Shown piece by piece: positions 10,653 to 19,556 of a stretch of 64,000 bases of DNA; position 1 is the stretch's first letter, and each line of letters begins with the position of its first letter. Location: contig NC_019903.1 in the NCBI RefSeq assembly GCF_000243135.2, forward strand, positions 472,001-536,000, written 5' to 3'. The notes beneath the pieces are model-generated. The model saw only the letters and a list, made by a program, of their open reading frames with translations. It had not been told where the DNA came from and did not search any database. The position numbers and the translations under genes are program-made. Source of the DNA: Desulfitobacterium dichloroeliminans LMG P-21439 (GTDB lineage: Bacteria; Bacillota; Desulfitobacteriia; Desulfitobacteriales; Desulfitobacteriaceae).

Positions 10653-11585
10653 ATGAAAAAGGATACGAGTTCAGGTTCAGATGTTCATCTGATGCAGGCT
10701 GCTGAATACGTGGAAAAACCAGAGTCGCAGCTCAAGGAAATGTGGTATACACTCAAGCAGAATAAGGCCGCGGTCGTTGGCTTGTGTATCATAATCATAT
10801 TGGTTCTCATCGCCCTCGTGGTCTGGGCCAGTGAACTTTTAGGGATTCAAGTTTTGCCTTATGATCCCAATTATTCGGATATGTCGAAAAGTTTCACCCC
10901 ACCGAACTCAGAACATTGGTTTGGCACAGACCAATTAGGAAGAGACATGTTTAGCAGGGTTCTTGATGGAACGAAGATTTCTCTCTCTGTTGGGGTAGCG
11001 GCGGTCTCCATTTCTCTCACCATCGGTGTCATCCTAGGTGCCATAGCTGGGTATCGCGGCGGCCGAACAGATACGATCATTATGCGGTTTATGGATATGA
11101 TTTTAGCTATCCCTTCCATCCTGTTGGCGATTGCCTTCATGGCTGCCCTAGGTAAGGGCATAGATAAGGCGGTCATTGCAATCGGGTTGGTTTCCATTCC
11201 GGAGTATGCCCGTATCGTCAGGGGCAGCATTTTATCCATTAAAGAAAGCGATTATGTGCAAGCGGCTAAAGTCATCGGTAACAAAGACAGCCGTATTATC
11301 TTTAAGCATATTTTACCGAATATCATCTCCTTAATTGTTGTACGGGCCACTTTGGGAATTTCCACCGCAGTACTTGATACAGCAGCTCTTGGCTTTTTAG
11401 GCTTAGGTGTCCAACCGCCTTTTGCTGAGTGGGGCGATATGTTAGGAAGGGCAAGAGGTTTTATTTTTACCGCACCCTATACCTTGATTTTCCCAGGTGT
11501 TGCGATTACGACTACCGTTTTGGCCTTCAACTTACTGGGCGACGGGCTTCGCGATGCTCTTGATCCGAAATCCAGAATAAAGTAG
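10653..11585 (+). CDS. dppC: Peptide ABC transporter permease (DppC type)
   Basis: A 310-aa second permease. The cytosolic N-terminus is followed by an OppC-N type first helix, the marker HWFGTDQLGRDMFSRVLDGTKISL of DppC/OppC, and an EAA loop (YVQAAKVIGNKDSRIIFKHILPNIISLI). ATG at 10653 after TAGGAGG, 12 bases after dppB. Confidence 0.93.
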   Translation: MKKDTSSGSDVHLMQAAEYVEKPESQLKEMWYTLKQNKAAVVGLCIIIILVLIALVVWASELLGIQVLPYDPNYSDMSKSFTPPNSEHWFGTDQLGRDMFSRVLDGTKISLSVGVAAVSISLTIGVILGAIAGYRGGRTDTIIMRFMDMILAIPSILLAIAFMAALGKGIDKAVIAIGLVSIPEYARIVRGSILSIKESDYVQAAKVIGNKDSRIIFKHILPNIISLIVVRATLGISTAVLDTAALGFLGLGVQPPFAEWGDMLGRARGFIFTAPYTLIFPGVAITTTVLAFNLLGDGLRDALDPKSRIK

Positions 11586-11597
11586 GGGTATGAGACA

Positions 11598-12584
11598 ATG
11601 TTATTGGAAGTAAAAAACTTAAAAACAGAATTTAAACTGAAACGTGGTACCGTTAGAGCGGTCGATGATATTAGTTTTTCAGTCGATGAAGGTGAGATAC
11701 TCGCTATTGTTGGCGAATCCGGCTCGGGTAAAAGCGTCACTTCTCTTTCAGTTATGGGACTCTTACAGAAACCTGGTCGCATCGCCGGTGGCGAAATTAT
11801 GTTTGAAGGGCAGAATTTGGCCCAGATGAGCCAAAAAGAGTTGCGAGCTATCCGGGGCAACAAAATCTCTATGATCTTTCAAGAGCCGATGACTTCTTTG
11901 AATCCGGTCTGGCGCATCAAGGACCAGATCATGGAAAGTCTCATGATCCATAAAAAGTTGGACAAAAAGCAAGCTTTGGCAAGAGCTATAGAGTTGTTGG
12001 ACATGGTGGGCATACCCTCGGCAGCCGATCGAGCCAATGACTATCCTCACCAAATGAGCGGTGGAATGCGCCAGCGGGTTATGATTGCCATGGCTTTGTC
12101 CTGCGAGCCACAGCTTTTAATTGCTGACGAGCCGACTACAGCACTTGACGTGACGATTCAGGCCCAGATTCTTGATTTGCTCTATCACATGCGCGAAAAG
12201 TTCAATATGGCGGTCCTGTTGATTACCCACGACCTCGGTGTCGTTTCGGAAGCAGCCGACCGGGTCATCGTCATGTACTGTGGCAAAATTGTTGAGGAGG
12301 CTGACGTCAAAACCCTGTTCAAAAACCCTCTCCATCCCTATACAGTCGGATTGCTCAACTCCATACCTCAGATTGATGATGACAGTGATGATCGTTTGTA
12401 TATGATTAAAGGCATGGTTCCCAATCCCTTGAACATGCCCCCCGGTTGCTCTTTTTCAGATCGTTGTGACCGCTCGATGGAGCGTTGCACTAAAGAAATG
12501 CCGAGACTTCAAGAGATCGACGGGCATAAGGTACGCTGCTTTTTGTATGAAGATACTAAGGAAGGGGAATTGAATGCCCAATGA
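11598..12584 (+). CDS. dppD: Peptide ABC transporter ATPase (DppD type)
   Basis: A 328-aa ATPase with Walker [10 protein letters not shown]-loop [11 protein letters not shown], signature MSGGMRQRV, Walker [13 protein letters not shown] and H-loop LITHDLGVV. The C-terminal oligopeptide/dipeptide domain has a cysteine cluster ([17 protein letters not shown]), found in members that bind an Fe-S cluster. It overlaps the next gene by four bases. Confidence 0.94.
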   Translation: MLLEVKNLKTEFKLKRGTVRAVDDISFSVDEGEILAIVGESGSGKSVTSLSVMGLLQKPGRIAGGEIMFEGQNLAQMSQKELRAIRGNKISMIFQEPMTSLNPVWRIKDQIMESLMIHKKLDKKQALARAIELLDMVGIPSAADRANDYPHQMSGGMRQRVMIAMALSCEPQLLIADEPTTALDVTIQAQILDLLYHMREKFNMAVLLITHDLGVVSEAADRVIVMYCGKIVEEADVKTLFKNPLHPYTVGLLNSIPQIDDDSDDRLYMIKGMVPNPLNMPPGCSFSDRCDRSMERCTKEMPRLQEIDGHKVRCFLYEDTKEGELNAQ

Positions 12585-13549
12585 GCGAAGTATTATTAGA
12601 TATTCAAAACCTTTCCAAGCACTTTTCTGTGGGAAGCAATTTTTTTGGCAAAACCGTGTCATTGCTTAAGGCTGTAGATGAAGTTTCTTTCACCATCCAA
12701 AAGGGTGAGGCCTTTGGTTTAGTGGGTGAATCCGGGTGTGGCAAAACCACCCTGGGAAAAGTTATTGTCAATCTCCATAGTCCAACCAGCGGAAAAATGA
12801 TTTTTGAGGGAAAAGATCTCACCGCCCTGAAGGAAAACGAGCGGAGAGCTTATTGTAAAGATATCCAGATGATTTTTCAGGATCCCTATGCCTCGCTCAA
12901 TCCACGCATGACCGTGGGGGACATTATTGCCGAGCCGATTATCATTAATAATCTGCTTCCGGCTAATAAAGTGGAGGAACGAGTTACCTATTTATTGAAC
13001 TGTGTGGGCCTAGCCCAGCACCAAAGAAATCGCTATCCCCACGAATTCTCCGGAGGTCAGCGCCAACGGGTTGGGATTGCCCGAGCCCTAGCGGTGGAGC
13101 CCAAGCTGATCGTCTGTGATGAGCCGGTCTCTGCTTTGGACGTATCCATTCAGGCCCAAGTGTTGAATCTCTTGGCCGATTTAAAGGATGAATTTGGACT
13201 GACCTATCTCTTCATCGCCCATGGTTTGAACGTGGTTAAGCACATCAGCGACCGAGTCGGGGTAATGTACCTAGGAAAGTTAGTAGAAATCGCCCCTAAG
13301 AAGGAGTTGTATGCTAATCCTCTCCACCCCTATACCCAGGCGTTACTATCTGCCATACCCATCATTGATCCAGAGAAGAAAAAGCAACGGATTATCTTAG
13401 AGGGAGATGTGCCTAGCCCTATTAACCCACCTGATGGCTGCCGCTTCTGCTCTCGTTGCTTTAAGGAAATGGAGCAGTGTAAGAGCCTAACACCGGAGCT
13501 GAAAGAGATTTCGCCCGGACACTGGGTCGCCTGTCATCTGTTTGACTAG
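12581..13549 (+). CDS. dppF: Peptide ABC transporter ATPase (DppF type)
   Basis: A 322-aa second ATPase forming a heterodimer with the preceding one. Walker A GESGCGKT, signature FSGGQRQRVGIARALAVEP, Walker B LIVCDEPVSALD and the C-terminal cysteine cluster (DGCRFCSRCFKEMEQC) are visible. The H-loop reads LFIAHGLNVV: the usual Asp after the switch His is Gly, a small deviation. ATG overlaps the preceding stop. Confidence 0.93.
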   Translation: MSEVLLDIQNLSKHFSVGSNFFGKTVSLLKAVDEVSFTIQKGEAFGLVGESGCGKTTLGKVIVNLHSPTSGKMIFEGKDLTALKENERRAYCKDIQMIFQDPYASLNPRMTVGDIIAEPIIINNLLPANKVEERVTYLLNCVGLAQHQRNRYPHEFSGGQRQRVGIARALAVEPKLIVCDEPVSALDVSIQAQVLNLLADLKDEFGLTYLFIAHGLNVVKHISDRVGVMYLGKLVEIAPKKELYANPLHPYTQALLSAIPIIDPEKKKQRIILEGDVPSPINPPDGCRFCSRCFKEMEQCKSLTPELKEISPGHWVACHLFD

Positions 13550-13680
13550 GGAGGAATACCGGATTTTTACGGCACCCATCCAAGCCAAACCCGGCATCGC
13601 CCAGTCCCAGTCCTTCAGATATACCGCGGGGGCGCAGTCGTTGGTGCACCGTGACAGTGATACTCTCTGATAAGCAAAAA

Positions 13681-13721
13681 AAGGAGTTGTCAATCTACAC
13701 AAAGTAGAGAGACAACTCCTT
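13681..13721. terminator. Long stem-loop after the peptide transporter operon
   Basis: AAGGAGTTGTC pairs with GACAACTCCTT and an inner TCTAC/GTAGA stem stacks within it. On the minus strand the stem is followed by a long T-run; on the plus strand the T-run is weak. Probably ends the transporter operon. The 13550-13670 stretch upstream contains no gene that I recognise. Confidence 0.65.
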
Positions 13722-13874
13722 ATATTTACGAAATGAAATATCACTTGCTAAGGATCTTTTCCTCACTTATATTATACCACTTTTTTATCGAAAATATTAG
13801 CCTTATAATTCCTGCCTAGAGTGTGTATGATACTTACCAGAAGGTACATGGTAATGCTGGAGGGGGTTTGAATA

Positions 13875-16127
13875 TTGGAGAAGAGTCAGTCGGAGCAAGT
13901 TTTTGAAGTGAAGAATCTAGAGCATACAATAGCCATAGCTGAAGAGCAGTTAGCTGTCATCAGACGGGAAAACGAAGAAAGCAAGGCAGCCATTATGGCG
14001 GCCAAGAAGGAACTGAGGGAAGATACCTCACATGCGATAGCGAACCTTTGGTCCAAGGACAGTTTTTCCGACCTTGTCAACTTTAGCCAATATGCTAACC
14101 AAGTGTCAGATAAACTCTCAGAGTATGACCAACAAGCCAGGAAAATCCAGGCCTTAGAGAAATTGATCGATTCACCCTATTTTGCCCGGATTGATTTTAA
14201 GTTCGACGGTGTGGCAGACTTCGAAAAATTTTATATTGGGCGGTCATCACTTCATGAAGAGCAAAGCTATGAAATGGCTGTCTATGACTGGCGTTCTCCA
14301 ATCTCCAGCGTCTTTTATCGCTTTACCCTAGGAGAAGCTTTTTATGATTCACCTGGCGGCAGGATCACCGGGCAGGTGAATTTAAAACGCCAGTATGAAA
14401 TCAAGCGGGGCCAACTGGAATACTATTTTGATGCCGATGTTCAGATTATAGATGAATTTCTTAGGAAACTCCTCTCCCAAAATGCTTCCTCTCAAATGAA
14501 AACCATCGTCGAAACCATTCAGAAAGAACAGGATATGATCATCAGGGACATGGAAGTAGATTTGATGATGGTCCAAGGGGCGGCCGGAAGCGGCAAAACC
14601 TCAGTGGCCTTGCACCGAGCAGCCTATCTAATGTATCAGGGGCTGACCGAGAAATTAACTCACAACAATATCGTGGTGATCTCACCCAACAGGCTTTTTG
14701 AACGGTACATCGCCAATGTCTTGCCCGAGCTGGGGGAGAACCAAGTCAATTCCCTTTTGTTCGATGATATACTTAGTAACCTTTTGCAGAGAGAGGATAT
14801 CCAGACCAAGAATCAATTTTTGGAATATGTGCTTACCTCCGACAGGCAGGCAGAGGGAACAATAGCCAAAGAAGCCATGAAATTCAAAGGGTCCAGCCAG
14901 TTTGTAGAAATATTAAACCGTTTCACCGCGGATCTACCGATGCGCTGGCTCCAGTTTACGGATATCTATTATGACGGAAGAGTTTTGGTCAGCTGGCAGC
15001 TACTAAAATCCCAACTTCTACAAAGCAACCCAGAGGTTCTTTTAAGCCTCCGTTTGCGGCGCTTGGAAAAATCGATTTTGAAGTCCGTTCATAAAGAGCG
15101 CAAAGAGCGCATGGAAAAGCTAAGAAACATCATTGCTCAAAAACCTGAGCATGAGTTTGAAGTGGAAGAAGTGGCCCGGATGTTATCCATTCAGGAAAGC
15201 ACAGTCCTGATTAAGAGCATTCGTAAGTTTACAGAGTTGGATTGTTTTGAACTCTATAGGAAGCTTTTCAGTGATAAAAACTATTTTTATAGTTTAGCCA
15301 AAGGTCTCGAATTGCCGGATTGCATCGAGGATATCCTGAACCTGACGCGTAAAAACCTGCAAAAGAAAGAATTGCAGCATGATGACGCTCTAGCTCTGAC
15401 TTTCCTGCAATTAAAAACTAAGGGTAACGCTGATTCTAAAGCTATAAAACAGGTGGTCATCGATGAAACTCAGGATTACTATCCCATTCATTTCGAAATT
15501 CTAAAAGAATTGTTTCCCAAAGCCCGCTATACCGTATTAGGTGATATCCATCAAACCATTGGTAAACAGGAAAGTATGGATCTATATGCCCGGGTCGCTC
15601 AAATCTTAGACAAAGAAAAATCGACCCTAGTCACCTTGGCTAAGAGTTTTCGCTGTACACAAGACATATTGGAATACAGCGCTCAGTTTCTTAGCCCGGG
15701 TTCTACCCTCAACAGTTTTAGCAGAAAGGGAGATGTACCGGAGGTCTTCACAGCTCCAAACCAAGCGGCTTTCGATCAGCTAATCCTCAACGAGGTTAAT
15801 ACCTGTCAGGAAAAGAATTATCAATCCATCGGGATAATCTGCAAAGCAGAGAAAGACGCTATTGCTATCTATGAGCGACTGAAGGATAAGATACCCCTTC
15901 AACTGATCAACAGTGATACGGTCGTCGATTTAATAGGTGTACTCATCATCCCTGTGTACCTGTCCAAAGGCCTAGAATTTGATGGGGTACTCATCTGCGA
16001 TGTGGATGCAGAACATTATCACAGTGATGATGATAGGAATCTCTTATACATCGCCTGTACCAGAGCGCTACATCGCCTCAATTTGTTTTACACCGGGGAT
16101 ATCAGCCCCTTGCTATCAGCCGAGTAA
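13875..16127 (+). CDS. helD: HelD-type RNA polymerase recycling ATPase (UvrD/Rep-like)
   Basis: A 750-aa superfamily-1 protein. In Firmicutes, HelD pries stalled RNA polymerase off DNA and RNA. It has an N-terminal coiled coil (residues 5-50 or so) that in HelD enters the polymerase secondary channel, the YDWRSPISSVFYRFTLG segment typical of the family, Walker A GAAGSGKTS near residue 234, Walker B VIDETQDY, then AKSFRCTQDI, LSKGLEFDGV and YIACTRALH. It starts at TTG (13875) after GGAGGGGG. It stands alone, with a terminator upstream. Confidence 0.88.
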   Translation: MEKSQSEQVFEVKNLEHTIAIAEEQLAVIRRENEESKAAIMAAKKELREDTSHAIANLWSKDSFSDLVNFSQYANQVSDKLSEYDQQARKIQALEKLIDSPYFARIDFKFDGVADFEKFYIGRSSLHEEQSYEMAVYDWRSPISSVFYRFTLGEAFYDSPGGRITGQVNLKRQYEIKRGQLEYYFDADVQIIDEFLRKLLSQNASSQMKTIVETIQKEQDMIIRDMEVDLMMVQGAAGSGKTSVALHRAAYLMYQGLTEKLTHNNIVVISPNRLFERYIANVLPELGENQVNSLLFDDILSNLLQREDIQTKNQFLEYVLTSDRQAEGTIAKEAMKFKGSSQFVEILNRFTADLPMRWLQFTDIYYDGRVLVSWQLLKSQLLQSNPEVLLSLRLRRLEKSILKSVHKERKERMEKLRNIIAQKPEHEFEVEEVARMLSIQESTVLIKSIRKFTELDCFELYRKLFSDKNYFYSLAKGLELPDCIEDILNLTRKNLQKKELQHDDALALTFLQLKTKGNADSKAIKQVVIDETQDYYPIHFEILKELFPKARYTVLGDIHQTIGKQESMDLYARVAQILDKEKSTLVTLAKSFRCTQDILEYSAQFLSPGSTLNSFSRKGDVPEVFTAPNQAAFDQLILNEVNTCQEKNYQSIGIICKAEKDAIAIYERLKDKIPLQLINSDTVVDLIGVLIIPVYLSKGLEFDGVLICDVDAEHYHSDDDRNLLYIACTRALHRLNLFYTGDISPLLSAE

Positions 16128-16242
16128 CTTGCGCAACTGATAGTATAATGCGAAGCTTATTTCTGAAGAAAAGACTAAATATATTGATCGATTGACAACG
16201 TAAGACAGCGACTACGGAAGTTTGCGTTAAGGAGTGAGGTGC

Positions 16243-16479
16243 TTGGCTTTCCAAAAGATAGCCTCGATTTTGGCTGAGATAATTGGTATTGACGATGAAG
16301 ATATTACCCCGGACACAGAGTTGAACCGCGAATACGGAATCAAGCCGGTGGATCTTGCCAAACTGATTATTGAATGTGAGCGGACATTCCAAATTACCAT
16401 TCATGATGAAGATGTCTATCGCTTCAGATACGTCCATGATCTTATGGAGTATATCAGGCGGATAAAAGAAGAGGAGTAA
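16243..16479 (+). CDS. Acyl-carrier-protein-like protein without the phosphopantetheine serine
   Basis: About 78 aa from the TTG at 16243 (AAGGAG eight bases upstream; an in-frame GTG at 16234 would add three residues). The sequence matches the four-helix carrier protein fold: IASILAEIIGIDDEDITPDTEL, then EYGIKPVDLAKLIIECERTFQITI, then a last helix. In true carrier proteins this central motif is GxDSL, with the serine carrying the cofactor. Here the serine position is proline (GIKPVDL), so no prosthetic arm can be attached. No biosynthetic genes lie nearby. It may be a binding or regulatory protein derived from ACP. Confidence 0.7.
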   Translation: MAFQKIASILAEIIGIDDEDITPDTELNREYGIKPVDLAKLIIECERTFQITIHDEDVYRFRYVHDLMEYIRRIKEEE

Positions 16480-16510
16480 TCAGAGCTTGCTATTTGTTAA
16501 TTAACGAAAT

Positions 16511-16550
16511 GACAAAGCGCGACGGTCATATAACTGTCGCGCTTTTGTCA
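16511..16550. terminator. Bidirectional terminator
   Basis: GACAAAGCGCGAC pairs with GTCGCGCTTTTGTC (one bulge or mismatch) between converging genes. It serves the carrier-like gene on plus and the DUF5317 gene on minus. Confidence 0.8.
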
Positions 16551-16553
16551 TAA

Positions 16554-17147
16554 TTATGGCTTGAAAACTTCTGATTTAACATGAGCATCGCCCTCCTTCA
16601 CAGCATTACATGCTGTTGGTCGGCGCATTTGCTTAACTATAAAAACGACCATGCCTAGGTCAATAAGAACATCCCCTAAGCTAAAGAGCTGCTTTCCGAA
16701 AATAGGGATATTGGCATAGAAAATATCAGCTAGAAAGCTTAACTGGGTGGTTTCTGTGAGGATTCCATGGGTACCCGTACCAACTAGGAGAAGCTGTCGG
16801 CTTGCTTCTGGGAGTAAGGTAGGATCGACGGGCATTAGCCCTCCATTGAAACTAATCACTGCGGCATTTAAAGCGATTCCCAGAGTAACCAAACTAAAGC
16901 CCTGGAAGGATCGATTCATCCATGTAAAGCTCATCAAGAAAAAGTAAGAGAGCGAGTGGGTAAGAGGAATAACCCAGTGGCTTGACCAGCCAAGATTGAA
17001 CTTTACTGACCAAAAGGCAAAGATTTGCAAAAGAGCTCCTAAAAATAAGAGCTCTAATCGTTTAACCTCAATATTTACAAGGGAATTAAAGCTACCGCCG
17101 GATAGAAAGCCGATGAGTACAGCTAAAATCATCGATTCAAGCAGCAT
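16554..17147 (-). CDS. DUF5317 family integral membrane protein
   Basis: A 197-aa very hydrophobic protein with about five to six predicted membrane helices. The conserved region NGGLMPVDP and the C-terminal FSLGDVLIDLGMVVF motif are characteristic of DUF5317, a family of unknown function common in Clostridia and Actinobacteria. It lies 28 bases downstream of the HD-GYP gene on the same strand, so the two are likely co-transcribed. Confidence 0.75.
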   Translation of the reverse strand: MLLESMILAVLIGFLSGGSFNSLVNIEVKRLELLFLGALLQIFAFWSVKFNLGWSSHWVIPLTHSLSYFFLMSFTWMNRSFQGFSLVTLGIALNAAVISFNGGLMPVDPTLLPEASRQLLLVGTGTHGILTETTQLSFLADIFYANIPIFGKQLFSLGDVLIDLGMVVFIVKQMRRPTACNAVKEGDAHVKSEVFKP

Positions 17148-17175
17148 TTACTTCTTTCCTCTCTCGCTTATTCAT

Positions 17176-18471
17176 TCAACATTTAACTATTTGTACGTCT
17201 TTCCGTGGCGATTGTTGCTCTTGAGGATTTTCTCTTTGCATAATATTATCAAAAGCAACTACAACATCTGGATCCAACTGACTACCTGAGACACGCCGTA
17301 ATTCGATTAAAGCTTCGGCAGGGGAAAGAGACTCTCGGTAACTTCGGCTTGAAGTCATGGCGTCATAGGCATCAGCCAAAGCAATAATCCGGCTTTCCAG
17401 GGGTATGTCCTTGCCTTTTATGCGGTCAGGATAGCCATTACCATCAAAACGCTCATGATGAGATCGCACCGTGGAGCTTACATCGAAGAGAAAGTCAATG
17501 CTGTGGACAATTTGCTCCCCAATGGCCGAGTGATTGCGAATAATCGTCCACTCTGATTCGGTGAGTTGCCCCTTTTTATTGAGAATGTCCTCGCTGACCC
17601 CGATTTTTCCTACATCATGTAAGACCCCCGCATACTTGATAAACTCGACGCGATCCTCAGCTAGTTTTAATTCCTCTGCAATTTTGGCCGACCACTCGGC
17701 AACCCGGCTGGAATGACCGCTGGTATAGGAGTCCTTCGCTTCTAAGGCAGTGACAAGTGCTTCGACCGTATTGAGGTAATTTTTGCGCATATCCATATAA
17801 AGTTGGAAAGAATGGCGGGCAAGGAGTAGAGGAATGAATAAGAGGAATAAGGCTAATACCCCAAACTCTCGATAGATCATGGAAGTAAGGATTGCCAAGG
17901 GGGCAAGGGCTAAAAAGTTAGGTATAGACCAACGAATATTGATTCTCCACATGTACCATGGAGACTTATCAAACAGTGCGCCAAGAGTAATAGAGACAAT
18001 GGTTACATTCAGAAGACTATAGGAAAAAGCAGCAACAAAATAGCTGATCAGATTCACTATATCGAATCGCGCGTGCTGAGCATTAAAAAGATTAAAAATC
18101 AAGTAGGCAAACGAGATGGAAATGACATATTGTGACGCATTAAAAATCCTTTTGTAAAGCAATTGTTCTTTTCCAGCCTTACCAAAAATCAAGATACCGG
18201 CTGCTAAAACAATAGGGATCGTTACCCCTATAGGGAAAAGAATTAGGCAGGTCATAAAAATTGCATAGCCGACTGTGACATATCCTCCCTTCGGAAGCGA
18301 GACAGGAAGGGATTCGCTAATCACTGCTAAAAGAGCAAAGGCTAATAAACCTAATAAATCGGCACGTTGCCAGGAATGGTTAGAGATAAACCAATATGAA
18401 AGCCCTAGGCCGAGAGTTACCACGACATAAAATAGTTTTTTAAAACTGGAAGGTAGTTCTTTCATTTTCAT
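17176..18471 (-). CDS. Membrane-anchored HD-GYP phosphodiesterase
   Basis: 431 aa. The N-terminal half has about six to eight membrane helices (sensor-like, no recognised MASE family). From about residue 240 it has an HD-GYP domain: HSSRVAEWSAKIAEEL, LHDVGKIGV (HD pair), HHERFDGNGYPD (the GYP signature) and LADAYDAMTSSRSYR. Proteins of this family hydrolyse cyclic di-GMP; the catalytic His/Asp residues are all present. Probably in an operon with DUF5317 and the 24-aa peptide gene upstream. Confidence 0.88.
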   Translation of the reverse strand: MKMKELPSSFKKLFYVVVTLGLGLSYWFISNHSWQRADLLGLLAFALLAVISESLPVSLPKGGYVTVGYAIFMTCLILFPIGVTIPIVLAAGILIFGKAGKEQLLYKRIFNASQYVISISFAYLIFNLFNAQHARFDIVNLISYFVAAFSYSLLNVTIVSITLGALFDKSPWYMWRINIRWSIPNFLALAPLAILTSMIYREFGVLALFLLFIPLLLARHSFQLYMDMRKNYLNTVEALVTALEAKDSYTSGHSSRVAEWSAKIAEELKLAEDRVEFIKYAGVLHDVGKIGVSEDILNKKGQLTESEWTIIRNHSAIGEQIVHSIDFLFDVSSTVRSHHERFDGNGYPDRIKGKDIPLESRIIALADAYDAMTSSRSYRESLSPAEALIELRRVSGSQLDPDVVVAFDNIMQRENPQEQQSPRKDVQIVKC

Positions 18472-18514
18472 CCTCTACAATCACAAAATTTATAGATTGG
18501 CCGGCAAGAGTACA

Positions 18515-18589
18515 TTAAATCTTGTAGTTAGCGCCACCAGCGAGAACAAGAGTTACAAGAATAGCAAGTACCTTGTATAGTTTGCTCAT
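18515..18589 (-). CDS. 24-aa hydrophobic peptide ahead of the HD-GYP gene
   Basis: A small ORF reading MSKLYKVLAILVTLVLAGG and ending ANYKI. It has a very good Shine-Dalgarno (AAAGGGGGTAACCGT before ATG) and lies 43 bases upstream of the HD-GYP start on the same strand. It looks like a signal-peptide or single-helix membrane peptide with a short polar tail. It lacks the cysteine and downstream charged tail of AgrD-type autoinducer precursors. Support is the ribosome site, hydrophobic pattern and position only. Confidence 0.5.
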   Translation of the reverse strand: MSKLYKVLAILVTLVLAGGANYKI

Positions 18590-18728
18590 TACGGTTACCC
18601 CCTTTATCTACAAATAGATCAGGTTTAACCGCTTCGCTCATTTTCCGCTTCGCTAATTAGGAAAAAGCGCATTTAATTGTTACTTTTGCCGACCAAAAAT
18701 AACGGAAGTTAAATATCAATTTTGGCCC

Positions 18729-19382
18729 TTAGAAGAACCACAATTTGCGGTTCACAGCATCCAAAGTGGCTTTGACCACAGCTTCTCTTTCGTCATTTTT
18801 TATTAGAGCACAACCGACTAAACTTTGCTCACCAATAGGTGTGATTAAGCTAAGTTCCACCAGTGCCACTTTATGCTTGCCTAGATGTGAAATCACTACA
18901 TCTTCTGTGGCAAAAACCAGCTTATTCATTAGAGATGTGTGTAAAGCATTGATGGTGGCATCCGCCAAAAGACGGAGCTTGGTGTAGGTTGTGGAGGTTC
19001 CTGAGGCAACACCTTCGTATATTTTTTCGTCAATCGAGAGCTCTACCTTTATTTCAGCCTTCGTGTTGACGGTACGGAGGGATACACTAGCGAGCCTTGG
19101 TCGGAGTTGTGTACCCTTTAGAGGTGGACGAGAAACCTCTGTTTCACCCTCTTGCTGCTCCAGTTGCACAACACTTATAATTTTATGGTCAATTTCTATG
19201 CCGAATTGAGCAGCCAACATAGATTCCACATCACGGACGATTTGCTTTGGGTTTCGATCTGAATTTGCAAGGATATGAATTTCGACAATTTCATTAGCTG
19301 CATTGCCTTTGATGCTAGTAGATATTACGGAGCGAACCTTTCTGACTGCTTGCTCACAAGGTGCCCAGATCATTTCTGACAT
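18729..19382 (-). CDS. Conserved hypothetical protein (unknown function)
   Basis: 217 aa from ATG 19382 (TAGGGAGGAACTTT precedes it; an upstream Met at 19415 lacks a site). I do not recognise the family. An N-terminal alpha/beta stretch (EIVEIHILANSDRNPKQIVRDVESMLAAQFGIEID) resembles a ferredoxin-like or small regulatory fold in pattern. A linker with QQEGETEVSRPPLKG follows, then a beta-rich C-terminal domain with two similar halves. No signal peptide or membrane helix. Divided from the HD-GYP group by about 140 bases, so possibly an independent unit. Confidence 0.65.
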   Translation of the reverse strand: MSEMIWAPCEQAVRKVRSVISTSIKGNAANEIVEIHILANSDRNPKQIVRDVESMLAAQFGIEIDHKIISVVQLEQQEGETEVSRPPLKGTQLRPRLASVSLRTVNTKAEIKVELSIDEKIYEGVASGTSTTYTKLRLLADATINALHTSLMNKLVFATEDVVISHLGKHKVALVELSLITPIGEQSLVGCALIKNDEREAVVKATLDAVNRKLWFF

Positions 19383-19508
19383 AAAGTTCCTCCCTAAACT
19401 GTGATGTTTTTCCATTTTCCAGTTTGCTTATTTCGACACTAGGCGTCAACTTCCCTTCTTCTATTGACCTGATTTTCCTAAAAAGAAGAATAAGCTAGCC
19501 AATCAAAG

Positions 19509-19535
19509 AAACCAGGTCTTAGAATGACCTGGTTT
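19509..19535 (-). terminator. Terminator of the OFA transporter gene
   Basis: A perfect 10-bp stem, AAACCAGGTC with GACCTGGTTT, loop of seven bases, just past the stop of the minus-strand transporter. On the minus strand it is followed by CTTTGATT, a weak T-run. Confidence 0.7.
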
Positions 19536-19556
19536 CGCCTGTGAATATGACTTGGG

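Noticed and set aside
18515-18589. AgrD-type autoinducing peptide
   Set aside because: No cysteine or serine for the thiolactone, no acidic C-terminal recognition tail and no AgrB gene.
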